DNA of 64,000 nucleotides from Brassica napus (GCF_020379485.1 NC_063452.1:10519065-10583064); one strand, 5' to 3'; counted from the stretch's first letter, positions 23,604 through 36,100 are shown. Notes: generated by a model not told the origin, from the letters alone. Translations and numbers: made by a program.

Positions 23604-26455
23604 ATGGAAGCTCGAAAGCAAGACAATGAACACATTTTCCGCAGTCTATATCCATCTGTGCCCATTCCCGACAAGCTTACACTGGTATGGATTTGAATTT
23701 GTTATTTTTTGAACAAAGAAAAACTCTTTGAATATGAGTATGTGGGCTTGGATTCGGTTTGTTTGACTATCCTAATGAGAAATACTTAATTTATTATGTG
23801 TTAAGCCTGAGTTTGTGCTCCAAGGAGTAGAAGAATTCACAGAGAATGTGGCGTTCGTAGAAGCTGTGACCGGTAAATCCGTCACGTACGGTGATGTAGT
23901 GAGAGACACAAAGAGGCTAGCCAAAGCGTTGACCTCACTTGGACTAAGGAAAGGTCAAGTAATGGTTGTGGTTCTACCAAATGTCGCCGAGTATGGGATT
24001 ATTGCCCTTGGCATTATGTCCGCCGGTGGAGTTTTCTCTGGCGCTAATCCGACGGCTCTTGTCTCCGAGATCAAGAAGCAAGTTGAAGCTTCTGGTGCTA
24101 GTGGAATCATCACTGATTCTACTAACTTCGAAAAGGTAAAATACATGGGGTACTTTGTATGATTGTGTCTGTGCATATAAATGTTTAATTTTGTTCATGG
24201 TGAAATGTTGGTTTGGTTCACCATGGTGAAATCTTATTCTTGAAAATTTAAATATCTTCTATACTTTTATTTATTTCAAATTCGGGTTTGGTATAGTTTT
24301 TGTCTGAATTCAGTTTGAATTTGGACGTAAAATTACTAAAATACGATTTAAATAATATATGCAATATACTTGGTTGTGTTGTTAAAAAAATGCAATATAC
24401 TTGGTTGATTCTGTTTGGTTGGACTAGATTAAGGTTTAGACCTGGTTTTTGGTTATATGTATTACTGAAGTTTTATGTGTATATATCATTTGTCAATTTG
24501 GTTCCTAAATTGAATAAATTAAATATATGTTTGATCGTAATTGTTCAAGCTCCATGAATTTAAAGACCAGTCCTAACTGGTCGGTTTAAGATTTGAGTTC
24601 TCTTTCCGGTATCTATTTTGGTTCTATTAAAATCTACTAACCCGCCTATAACATGTACTTATTTTGGACAGGTGAAGGCTTTGGGTTTACCAGTAATAGT
24701 GTTAGGTGAAGAGAAGATCGAAGGAGCAGTGAACTGGAAAGATCTTCTAGAAGCAGGAGACAGATCTGGAGATAACAATAGAGAGAAGATTCTTCAGACA
24801 GATCTATGTGCACTTCCTTTCTCTTCAGGCACAACAGGATTACAAAAGGGAGTGATGCTCACACATCGCAACCTAATAGCAAATCTTTGCTCTACTCTCT
24901 TCAGCGTCCGGTCTGAAATGATCGGCCAGATCGTGACTCTTGGTTTGATTCCGTTCTTTCACATTTACGGTATCGTTGGAATCTGTTGTGCTACAATGAA
25001 GAATAAAGGCAAAGTTGTTGCTATGAGTCGGTATGATCTAAGGCTTTTCTTGAATGCTTTGATTACTCATGAGGTCTTGTTTGCGCCTATTGTTCCACCT
25101 ATTATATTGAATCTTGTCAAGAATCCGATCGTCGATGAGTTTGATCTTTCTAAGCTTAAACTCCGTTCTGTTATGACTGCTGCCGCTCCCTTAGCCCCCG
25201 AGCTTCTCACTGCCTTTGAAGCCAAGTTTCCTAATGTTCAAGTCCAAGAGGCAAGTTCAAAAGACCTAAAACCTTTTATGTTTTTGTTGTTCTTTTTTAT
25301 TTTATTTATTATTATTAGCTATGAGGAATTCGAGCCAGGGCACAACGGAACCAAGTCCTTGTGTTTGGTCCTTTTTTGTTATTGTTGTTTTCAATCTAGG
25401 TTTCATTAATGTGTTAATAGGCTTACGGATTAACGGAGCATAGCTGCATTACTTTAACTCACGGTGATCCTGATAAAGGACAAGGAATCGCGAAACGAAA
25501 CTCTGTCGGATTTATACTTCCGAATCTCGAGGTGAAGTTCATAGATCCTGACACTGGCCGGTCGCTTCCGAAGAACACTTCTGGTGAGCTCTGTGTGAGG
25601 AGCCAGTGTGTGATGCAAGGTTACTTCGAGAACAAGGAAGAGACGGAGAAGACGATCGATGAAGAAGGTTGGCTTCACACTGGAGATGTAGGTTACATTG
25701 ATGATGATGGAGACATTTTCATCGTTGATCGCATCAAAGAACTTATCAAATACAAGGGCTTTCAGGTAACTTGATTCACAATTAATCTTAGCTTGGTTTT
25801 CTTTTCCGGTTATTTCCGGTTTGAGAATGTTATACTGAACTCCGTTTTTGGTCCAGATTGGATTTTCATATTTTTGTGCAGTTTTATTTGGGATCAAAAA
25901 GTTAATCAACGTCTCATTATGCCTTTAATTGTTTATTTGTGTCTACTAAAATTTTACGTATATGTGTTTGCAACAGTTAAAACCTTAAAGTTGGTTTGGT
26001 TATGGATCAGTCTTGTCTAAGTAAATCATTTACATGTCTAAAAACAGAGTTGTTTATTTTCCGGCAGGTGGCTCCGGCGGAGCTTGAAGCTATTCTACTC
26101 ACTCATCCATCAGTTGAAGACGTAGCCGTCGTGCCGTGAGTATATATATTGCCTTCTAATTATTAAAAATTTGAAGAATGGTTAATTAATTAAAATAAAT
26201 AATTTGGAATAAAATAATGAGCAAAGGTTACCGGACGAGGAAGCGGGAGAGATTCCGGTGGCTTGTGTTGTGATGAATCCAAAAGCGAAAGAGAAAGAAG
26301 AAGACATCCTTAGCTTTGTTGCGGCAAATGTGGCTCACTACAAGAAGATCAGAGCCGTCCATTTTGTGGATTCAATTCCCAAGTCTCTCTCTGGTAAAAT
26401 CATGAGGAGGCTTCTCAGAGACAACATCCTCAGCATCAAGAAAACGCTATTCTAA
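23604..26455 (+). CDS. ACOS5: Fatty acyl-CoA synthetase, ACOS5-like (4CL-like family)
   Basis: The product resembles Arabidopsis ACOS5, which makes medium- and long-chain (hydroxy)fatty acyl-CoA in the anther tapetum for sporopollenin. Exons 23604-23684, 23806-24135, 24672-25250, 25421-25765, 26068-26135 and 26227-26455 give 543 aa, within one residue of the remembered Arabidopsis length. The AMP-binding loop SSGTTGLQKG is at 188-197 and the second signature GELCVRS at 385-391; [20 protein letters not shown] and the C-terminal PKSLSGKIMRR hold the hinge and catalytic Lys. All exons are open. The third intron has GAG|GCAAGT as donor and is therefore GC-AG; a GT donor nearby would break the frame. 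The gene starts 430 bp after the SCAR-like stop, same strand. No PTS1 tripeptide is present (ends KTLF). Confidence 0.95.
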
Positions 26456-26659
26456 GTGGTTGATTAACGGTTTGGTTATCCATTAATTAGTCGCTTAATT
26501 TAATCTTCTTTTATTAAGAATGTTTTACTATCAACGTTTTCAACGTTTCTGATGTTTAACGGAGTAGACAAAACTAATAACACACCAAGAACATTCTACC
26601 TAGTTTGTTAGACTAGCTCCAATTAATGTATCAATCTCTACCAGAAAATATAAAACGAG

Positions 26660-27100
26660 TCCGTAGAAGGGCAAATCTCCAAAATACCACATTTCTAAAT
26701 TTATATCACAAAAATAACACTCAAAAACTAAAATGACCAAAATAGCACCTTTCTAAGTTTATCCTTTGAAAATTTTAATTTTTTTATTTTTCAAAATTTG
26801 AAATCTTATCCCAAAACTTCATTTCTCAACTCTAAACCCTAAACCCTAAACCCTAAACTCTAAATCCTAAACCCTAAATTCTAAACCCTAAACTCTAAAA
26901 CCTAAACCCTAAACCCTAAACCCTAAACTCTAAACCCTAAACCCTAAACCCTAAATCCTAAACCCCACCCTTTAACTCTAAACCTTAAGTTTGTGACTTT
27001 TGATAAAACATTAAGTTCTATTTTTGTGACTTTTGACCTTGAGTGCTAGTTTGAGAACAAAAACTTGATTTAGTGCTATTTTTGTCTTTTTCTCTTCGTG
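26660..27100. repeat. Foldback-like intergenic repeat with telomere-type core
   Basis: The left part (AAAATGACCAAAATAGCACC) and the right part (TAGTGCTATTTTTGTC) are roughly inverted copies. They flank a core of AAACCCT repeats. Related sequences lie at 47540-47642 plus 54390-54410, and at 55720-56170, so this looks like a dispersed family. Confidence 0.5.
26831..26967. repeat. Interstitial telomere-like repeats (CCCTAAA)n, degenerate
   Basis: About 137 bp of CCCTAAA units with variants such as CTCTAAA and TCCTAAA. The plant telomere repeat is CCCTAAA/TTTAGGG. The setting is internal, within a dispersed repeat. Confidence 0.85.
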
Positions 27101-27768
27101 GAAACCAATACAAAATTTAAAGAAAGATTAATCGAAATTTTATAGTATTCACAAATGTTCTTTAGAACCATGTGATAGATTAACGGTTTAGAAGTGAATA
27201 AAGATCAATAAAATCCATTCGTATAAACTACCTACGATAATTTCATGTGTTGTTTAATTATTTTCTTAGACTATTACAGAACAAAGACTCCACCAAATCC
27301 AAATCAGTACACAAACGTGTTCGTGACCAGCTTGTTTTCCTTGCACTCAATTTACAAATCATAAACCCATTTAATCGTTTTTTTTCTTTTACAGAAAGGC
27401 ATTTAAGAACATAGAAAATAAGAAAACCAATTATGGCCGAACCACATGCAAAGTTGGCTAAACAAAATAAAATATGTTACAGCTCAAACGGAACCTCTCG
27501 GTTACCAATAAAAGACTATAGTAAACAAAATACAGCTCATCCAGCATTGTCTGTTTGATTTTTATAATCATCATTTCACGTTTAGTCCGTGGTAAGAATA
27601 CATAAATAAATAAGCCATTAACAAAACAAAATTTGAAAACGAAAATTAGAAGCATCTTTCATCAATATAAAGGTTGACTTATAACATCGTGAACAATCAA
27701 AACATCTTACGATAAATTTATCCAAAATGATAAGAAGATTCACAACACAAATCATCAAATCATCACCA

Positions 27769-28816
27769 ATGGTGAAGAAAGCAGTACTGATTGGGATCAA
27801 CTACCCAGGAACCGAGGGAGAGTTACGTGGCTGCGTCAATGACGTCAAGCGAATGCACAGATGCCTCGTTGACCGGTTCGGATTCTCAGAGGAAAACATC
27901 ACCGAGCTGATTGATACCGACAAGTCCAAGATCCAACCCACTGGTAAGAACATACGACAGGCATTGTCGGAGCTTGTGGGATCGGCTAACCCTGGAGATG
28001 TGCTCTTCGTACACTACAGTGGACACGGTGTGAGGCTGCCTCCGGAGACTGGTGAAGACGATGATACTGGTTTCGATGAGTGTATTGTTCCCTGTGATAT
28101 GAACAACATCACTGGTACGTAGTTTTCTAATGTTGTTTTTTATCTTTGGTCAGAGAACACAAACCAACTAAAATGTTTTTTTTTTTTCAGATGATGAAAT
28201 CAGGGAGATTGTTGATAAAGTGCCTGAAGACTGCTCCATTACAATCGTCTCGGACTCTTGTCATAGTGGTGGTCTCATTGACGCAACCAAGGAGCAGATA
28301 GGAGAGAGCACCAAGAAGGCGGGGAAAGCAGTAAAGACTACTGAGGAGATTGAACAAGAAGAGAGGAGGAACGGAGTCCATGTGGTAAACAGATCTCTGT
28401 CTCTGGAGAGTATGATCAATATGCTAAAGCAAGAAACAGGAAAGGATGATATAGAGGTGGGGAGTATCAGGAGGTCTCTTCTCCATGCGTTTGGAGAAGA
28501 TGCATCTCCAAAAGTGCAGGAAACTGAAGGCCTCAAGGCGGTGACGAAGAAACAAGTGGTGAGAAAGAAAGACAAGGGCATTTTGCTTAGTGGATGTCAG
28601 ACTGATCAGACTTCAGGAGATGTACGCACCAAGGGACAAGCCTATGGAGCATTCAGCGATGCAATACAGATAATACTTGATGAGACAAAAGGAAAGAAGA
28701 TCACAAACAAAGAACTGGTTTTAGGTGTGAGAGAGCTTCTTGAGTATGAATGTTATCCTCAACAACCGGGGCTGTATTGCAGTGATAGTAATGCTGATGC
28801 TCCATTCATATGCTGA
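27769..28816 (+). CDS. Type II metacaspase, compact form
   Basis: Type II metacaspases are Ca-dependent cysteine proteases cleaving after Arg/Lys, with roles in wound responses and cell death. Exons 27769-28114 and 28191-28816 give 323 aa. The catalytic dyad is intact: His86 in VHYSGHG and Cys139 in SDSCHSGG, the numbering of Arabidopsis MC4. The Ca-binding acidic run [10 protein letters not shown] follows. The p10 part ([15 protein letters not shown], ending DAPFIC) is complete. Family members are usually about 360-420 aa; here the p20-p10 linker is shortened. The position aligned with the MC4 autocleavage Lys reads as Val (HVVNRSL). The start at 27769 matches homologues; an in-frame ATG at 27727 would add 14 residues. 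It belongs to the MC4-MC8 group; the exact orthologue is unclear. Confidence 0.93.
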
Positions 28817-29055
28817 AAATGAATTTTCAGATTTAGTTTCTTTAAAGTGTTTTGGAGTTTGTTGTTGAATGAAGTTTGTGTGTTGTGTTTTTCATTACAA
28901 ATAAATAATTCATTTTAATATAATCTCTTTCATCAGCCAATTTTTCAATCAATTCATCTTTCTCTGGCTGCAATAAGTACCCAAAACACAAGGACATGTC
29001 CAACTGAGCTGACACAAACTAAGCTCAAGAAAGAGTGAGAAGCCACAACATCCAA

Positions 29056-29208
29056 AACATGGTGGTTCGCATCTCCAAACCTATTTTTATTTTTACCTCT
29101 ATAATAGTATTTACAAGTAAAATTGCTCTAACTACACTTTCTCTAATAAAAATTGCTATTTAGAAAGAAATTGCATTTTTTTTTTTTACCATATATTTAG
29201 AGGTTGCT
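29056..29208. mobile_element. MITE-like fragment
   Basis: GCATCTCCAAACCTATTTTT resembles the left end of the element at 17230-17400, and AGAGGTTGCTATT lies at the other side. The interior is AT-rich and non-coding. Confidence 0.35.
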
Positions 29209-29403
29209 ATTTTTTTTTTCCAGCAAACATCTATTCTATTACTCAAACTTGAGGTGGTCTGGGCCTGACCGGAATAGAACAACCAATAAAACATAAAGAT
29301 CTATGAAAAGAACGTGCATTCCTAACTAGTGAATCTGCAATCTCATTTTGCGTCCTTGAGAAGTAGCTGATCTTGAAGTCCGAAAAACACAACCGAAGAG
29401 TTT

Positions 29404-29870
29404 CACTACAAGAAAACTGCGCGATACCGATGGACAAATCCGTCATAATCTCGTCGGGAAAGCCGCATACCGATGGAATACCGACGAAAAATGTCCGTCG
29501 GTATCATCTCGTCGGTATGCTGATATTCGTCGGAAATTTGTCGGTAAATACCGAGAAACATATTTCGTCGGCAAATACCGACGAACGTATTCCGTCGGTT
29601 TTTTTCTAAAATTTCCGACGCTGCATATCCGTCGGTATTTATAGAGAATACCGACGAAGAGAATTCGTCGGAAATTTCAGAAAATACCGACAAAGGGTGT
29701 TCATCGGAATATTCAGAAAATACCGACGAAAAAGTCCGTCGGTAACTGAAAATAAAACCGACGACTTTATTCCGTCGGAATTTCATGAAAATACCGATGG
29801 ATCTTATTCGTCGGAAAAATGTAGAAATTCCGACGGATAACTCTATCCGTCGGTATTCCTTTTTTAATTA
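29404..29870. repeat. Left TIR and subterminal repeat array of the CACTA
   Basis: After the 14-bp terminus, direct and inverted copies of ATACCGACGAA/TTCGTCGGTAT follow every 20-40 bp up to about 29860. Spurious frames in this stretch are repeat artefacts. Confidence 0.9.
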
Positions 29871-30007
29871 AAGAAAACAATTTTTATAATTCTTAATTTA
29901 ATTTCAGGAAAAAATTGATAATTTAGAATTTAAAAACATTATAGATATATAAATTCAACATTATTATACATTAAAGTTATAAAAAGTTTTTGAAAATTAA
30001 AAAACAA

Positions 30008-31922
30008 CTAAAAGTCTTCACCGAATCGGGTCCTAAACTTCTGCAACAAGGTCTGGGTGAGAACATTGTTTTCCTCCATAGTCGTTCGGTTTTGCTGCAG
30101 CTCAACCCGGATTTCAGCATTGTCCTTCTTCAGAAACTCAATCACCGTATCCTTGGTCTAAATCTGCTCCATAAGCTCATCAACGAGTGGATAGTGAGCT
30201 GAAGAAGAAGAAGAAGCCCCTCCGGTCGAACGAGCCAATCCAACATAACGGCCCTTTTTCTTTGGAACAGCCTGAATGAGAAATAACAAATACATATCAC
30301 ACACATACGCACGCACACACACATATCACACATACATAGCAAAAAGAAATTAGAATGTACCTCGAGAACAAGGTTGTTGAGTTGCTCTACGGTTAAGGAG
30401 TTGGAAGATGCAGAATCGCCTTCTTCACACATAGAAGCTTGAGTCGCGAGGAGATCCACTTTTCGATTTTCCACAACCTGGATTACGCCCTTAATAAGTC
30501 CATCCTGAATCTCCCCAGTCTTCTTGTTGGTATAGGCGTTCTTCATCAGGGTAAAATCATCTACGGGAACTCCACCGTTTTCCTTCATCTAAAAACAATA
30601 TATTTAGTATCACATATTTAAAAATGAATAAGAAAATCAGATTAGAAACTTACTAGCTGAAGTGCTCGGGTCTGTAAACTTGTTGCCCCTAAGTTGTGGA
30701 CAAACATCCCTTTCCCGCCACGCCCGCTACACCGATTTTGCGAGTTGATTGTCGACAAAGACTTTGTCTCATCTTTCGTCCAATGAGCACACAAATCCCG
30801 CCAAACGTCTGGGTTGATGTGCTTCGGGACCTCGCCAACATCGAATTTTTGCTTCCACTCATTGATCCGCTTGGTGTAGTGCGAAGCTGCTTTGCGGCGG
30901 AAAACAATTTTCACTTGTTCTGTAATCCCTGATTCCCAAGTGAACTCTTGCTGCAAAATAAATACAAATTTTTTTTTAGAAAGTTACAATTGTAGAAATT
31001 TTTTTTATAATATTAAAAATTGACAACGTATACCGCAAATTGCCGAAACCAAATTTCTTGATCTTCGTCAGGCATGTCATAGAAAGTTGGATAACCACGC
31101 TTTAGCATCGTGTACTCCATCCTAAGAAGGCTGTTGGTGATACCATTGCCAGACAAATCAAACCTACGAAATAAAACCAAACACAATTAAATGTAAAAGA
31201 TGAATATAAAATGAAAGAACCTTTTAAAACAAATACTTACCAAGTGGTGTTTGGGACAATAAGATAATTTGGATCAAGGCGCTGAAGCGATTCTCGGCCA
31301 GGTTGCCTAACTAACTCCGCAACAGTCATCGTAGTAGGCAATCCTCCTCCTCTTGAACTTTGAGAAGGGCCGGAAGCTACAGAAGGGGGGGTGCGGGCTG
31401 CTAGAGGGGTGGGGGCTGCTGGAGGAGTGGTAGCTGCAACTGGGCTACTAGCGGGTGACGTACTCTGAGTACTCTGAGTGACTGAAGAAGTACCCCGGCG
31501 AGAACGACGTCTAAGTATAAGAGGAGGTGGTTCATCCCTACAAAAAAAACATTAGTAAGCTTTTTTATTATTTAGAAACGTTTTATAATTAAAATATTTT
31601 TATAATAATTAAAATGTGTTTTATAATTTATTTAACGAATTTTTATAATGAAAAAAATATTTTTTATACCATATGCTGATTTTTTTATAAATAAAAACGA
31701 TTTTTATATAATTAAAAACATTTTATTAAAAAAAAACTTTATAACTTCAATAACTTCAAAATCTATAACTTCAATCACACAAATCCTAAATCAAAACTTC
31801 AATCCCGGCCCTAAACTAACTCCCAAATCCCTAATCAATCTCAAAATCACATAAACCCTAAAACTAACATTGTAACCTTTAAAATCCCATGAGCAAAGTT
31901 AAAGGAATTGAAAATCTTACAT
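30008..31922 (-). CDS. TNPA-like En/Spm protein (plant transposase family), one premature stop
   Basis: Such proteins bind CACTA subterminal repeats and assist excision. Exons on the minus strand are 31922-31921 (only AT of the start codon), 31537-31241, 31163-31034, 30950-30654, 30588-30361 and 30271 onward; all phases agree. Residues 1-100 are basic, Ser/Pro/Thr-rich; the central part has YDMPDEDQEIWF, INPDVWRDLCAHW and NRCSGRGGKGMFVHNLG, typical of the En/Spm plant transposase family. A TAG at 30158-30160 (Gln codon expected) cuts the product to 355 aa; the frame continues to 30008, which would give 405 aa with a coiled-coil-like tail. It follows TNPD on the same strand. Confidence 0.82.
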
Positions 31923-32084
31923 GACTGGGTGAAAGAGGAGGTCGAATTTGGGGGATTTAGCCGGAAATCGCGAGGGAGGAGGAGGGAATCGCCGGAAATC
32001 GCGAGGGAGGAGGAGGGGTTGGGCGGAGAGAGAGAAAAAAGGGGAAAAAATGAGGAAAAAGAAGAGATTTTCTCTTATGTATTC

Positions 32085-32310
32085 ATTTAACAAACTGACG
32101 GATTACCGACGGGTTTTTTCCGTCGGTATTTAATATACCCGTCGGAAATCCGTCGGTTTTTTAATATTGGCGGTTCGCTGAAACTTTGCGCGGTACAGCT
32201 TCACCTGGGTAATTTTCTAAATACCGACGACCATTTCCGTCTGTTCTTCGTCGGTATAGTTAATTCCGTCGGTTATTTGTCGGAATATTCCGACGAGATA
32301 CCGACGGATT
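32085..32310. repeat. Internal subterminal-motif array upstream of the TNPA-like gene
   Basis: CCGTCGGTAT and ATACCGACG words are clustered just 5' of the TNPA-like gene. They would place protein-binding sites at its promoter, so self-regulation is possible. Confidence 0.75.
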
Positions 32311-32489
32311 ACGGTTTAGAGTTTACACAGGGTGTCGAAATTATTTATATTTGTTATACGACTTTCTAAAACCGATATATTATGTTATATAATCATAAAA
32401 CATTCTAAAAAAATGTTATAAATTTATTTGAGTGTTACAACTTCTGAGAACTGGCACAAGCCAACTTAAAAGTGTATGATGTTGTTCGA

Positions 32490-32988
32490 ACGGTTTTGAT
32501 TGAATGATTATATATATGTCATGTTCAAAGTTTTAAAACTGTGAGAATACAATGGGTAGATTTGTTGTCTGATGTTATATATGATATTTAATACAACTGT
32601 AAAAAAAACATACCTGTAAGAAACCGAAACTCTAAATTGATAATGTCCGTCGGTATTCCGTCGGTATTTACCGACGCATTTCCGACGAACCCTTAGAATT
32701 TGAGGGTTTTGTCGGAAATGCGTCGGTAAATACCGACGGAATACCGACGAATCCCTAGAATTTGAGGGGTTCGTCGGTATTCCGTCGGTATTTACCGACG
32801 CATTTCCGACAAAACCCTCAAATTCTAAGGGTTCGTCGGAAATGCGTCGGTAAATACCGACGGAATACCGACGGACATTATCAATTTAGAGTTTCAGTTT
32901 GATTTTTGTTTTACAAATCTCACCATTGTATTCTCACAGTTTTAAAACTTTGAACATGACATATATATAACCATTCAATCAAAACCGT
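32490..32988. repeat. Large palindrome in the CACTA, 126-bp perfect inner arms
   Basis: Inner arms 32626-32751 and 32770-32895 are exact reverse complements with an 18-base spacer. Outer arms (about 32490-32562 and 32921-32988) pair with few mismatches; the left side has about 60 extra bases. The inner arms consist of the same CCGTCGGTAT and TTACCGACGC words as the element ends. Confidence 0.95.
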
Positions 32989-33147
32989 ATATAATCAATC
33001 AATCAAAACCGTTAGATTTTTAAATCAACAAATCTAATTTATTTTTTTTTAATTTTAAAGTATACAACGTTTCAAACCCATAATTTGTTTTTAGAAGAAA
33101 TCTACAATGTTTAAAAGTAATTTGCATATACATTCATAAAAGAGTAT

Positions 33148-36100
33148 CTACTCTGCATCTGAGGAATTATCTGATGATGAACATGATGAATCTGAATCGT
33201 CTTCGTCAAACTCTCCAATCTCGCCGTCCTCTTCGGTTAATTGTTGTTGTAGTGGATCAAATACTCCTTGTACTCGGCTTCTGAGATTTATTGACATGAC
33301 AACGATCCAAGGATCGTTCCTTTGCCTAATCCGCGGATAACGAATATAGCAAACCTGAAAAATTATAAATTATATAAGTCGAAGTAATTATATATGATTA
33401 CTTCCGATGGAAAATATATTTCAACATACATACCTGGTCAGCTTGTGAAGCAAGAATGAATGGATCGTAAAAATCCAGTCGTCGTCGCGAATGTACAGAT
33501 GTAACACCGAATGCGTCAGTGCTTACTCCGCGACCAACAACGTTGTCGTACCACTCACAGTTGAAGACAATACATCTCATGCCAATCATTCCCGGGTACT
33601 GAATTTCCAAAATCTCGCGTACGTTACCGTAGTACACATCGTCTCCGGATGACGAAGAAACCCCACAATCAACTGTTCTCCTTACAGTATTTTCCTTAAG
33701 AACTCTGAATGCATATCCTCGAGTGCAATATCTCGGATATGACTTCGCAACAAACTTTGGACCACAAACTATCTCACGTAACCAATCTTTAGGTGGGTGC
33801 CCAGTAGCTAAACAATGGCTTACCTATAAAAACAAAAAAAATGTTTTCTTTCATTAAAAGATAATAAGTAAAATGATTAGTTACCACTAATTACTGAGTA
33901 GACACTTACATAATCAGAAAGCCATGTTGCAAAGTTGTTTTGCTTGAGTTGTTCGAGTTGTTCTTCGGTCGCATCCGGGTACTTTAAGCGCATCTCTGCC
34001 AAGTAAATACTGTAAAAAACACAAAATGTTAGATATGTGTCAAAAATATTGCAAATAATTCATAGTTTTAAATCTATGTACCTCTCATATTCAAGAATGT
34101 CTTCGCAGTTTGTAAGCAAATATGTGTGCAAATGAGCATGCTCAGCCACTGTAAGTATCCGGTCCGTTGACTTTCCACTATGTCGTCCAATTTGTGTAAA
34201 CATGTTTGGCACATAAACATAATAAGTTGCCCTTTCACCTCTATCATCATGCCGTGCAGGTCTTCGACTTTTTGTTCGAACTTCTGATGGAAAGTAGTAT
34301 TCAGCAAAGTTTGAGGTTTCCTCATTGATGCACTGAAACACTATTGATCCCTCCACCTTGCTTAAATTCTTGACCTTCTTCTTCAGATGAAACATAAACC
34401 GTTCGTACAAATACATCCACCTGTACTGCACGGGACCACCGAGTGCCGCTTCTCTCGCAAGATGAATAGCAAGATGCTCCATAACATCAAAAAATGATGG
34501 AGGAAATATCTTCTCGAGGTTGCAAAGGATCACCGGTATTTTAACTTCCAAATTGCGAATACCATCTGATGTGAGTGATCTCGAGCATAAATCACGGAAG
34601 AAAGCACTTATCCCTACATACACGAAGAAAACAAATTCCATAAGCATATATATATATATAAGCATTAAAAAATAATATGACAATTAATTTAACTATGTTA
34701 AATTTTAAAGTACCTGCGATTGCTTCGTGGACATTTCGTGGCAATAGTGCGGAAAACGCAAAAGGAAGGAGGCGCTGCATCATTACATGACAATCATGGC
34801 TCTTCAAGCCAGTAAACTTCCCTTCACTTTTGTCAACACAATTACGCAAACTTGATGCATAACCGTCTGGAAATTTAACACTGTGTGTTATCCAATCAAA
34901 AAACTCTTCTTTTGCAGTTGCATCCAGTCGATATATGGGAATAGGACCTTTACCGTGCTCATCAACATGAAGTTCGGGACGAGCACAAATATCAACCAAA
35001 TCCAGTCTTGACTTCAAGTTATCCTTCGTCTTGCCTTGGACATCAAGGATGGTGTTCATCAAATTGTCGAAAAAGTTCTTCTCAATATGCATGACATCTA
35101 AACAGTGCCGCAACAAATGAGTCTCCCAATAGGGCAAATCCCAGAAGATACTTTTCTTATGCCAATTATGATTTTCCCCTACACCATAAATCGGTTCATG
35201 TCCGTTTCCACCCACGTCTGGCGTTCTATCTGCACCAAAATCTCTTAATTGTTCCTTCAACTTTTTGCCACTTACTTCTTCAGGTGGACTGTCAAACACC
35301 CTCTTGTTCTTTGTAAACAATGTCTTACTCTTACGATATGGATGATCGTGTGGTAGAAATCTCCTGTGACAGTCAAACCAACACGTTTTCCGACCATTTT
35401 TTAGTTGGAAAGCATCTGTGTTGTCTTGGCAATAAGGACATGATAGCCTCCCATGCGTGGTCCATCCAGATAACATACCATATGCTGGAAAATCACTTAT
35501 TGTCCACATAAGTACTGCTCGCATCTGAAAATTCTCTTTCCGCGAAACATCGTATGTATGAACACCGTGCTCCCATAATAATTGCAGCTCATATATCAAT
35601 GGCTGAAGAAACACATCCAGTGATCTCTTAGGATGATCTGGCCCGGGAACGAGAATTGAGAGGAACAAAAACTCCCGTCGCATACACAAATGTGGTGGTA
35701 AGTTGTAAGGTGTCAAGATTACCGGCCACAATGAATATTGTCTTCCATGCTTTCCAAATGGGCTGAAACCATCTGTGCATAATGCAAGATACACATTTCT
35801 TACCTCAGATGCAAATTCTGGATATGTTGATTGAAAATGCTTCCACGCCTCTGCATCGGAAGGATGTGTTATCTCACCATTTGTTAAGTGCTCTGCATGC
35901 CATCTCATTGGTTCTGCTGTTCGTTCAGACTGATATAACCTCTTTAATCTTTCAGTCAACGGCAAATACCACATTCGTTTGTATGGCACCGGAACTCTTC
36001 CACTCGTATCCTGATAACGAGGTTTCTGACAGAATTTACAATTCTCCCTGTTCTCATCTGCTCTCCAGTAAATCATGCAGTTATCGATGCATACATCTAT

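Noticed and set aside
26831..26967. True telomere or chromosome end
   Set aside because: The tract is short, degenerate and embedded between genes inside a dispersed repeat.
29373..29786. Frames at the left end of the first CACTA
   Set aside because: They are translations of the CCGTCGGTAT subterminal repeats.
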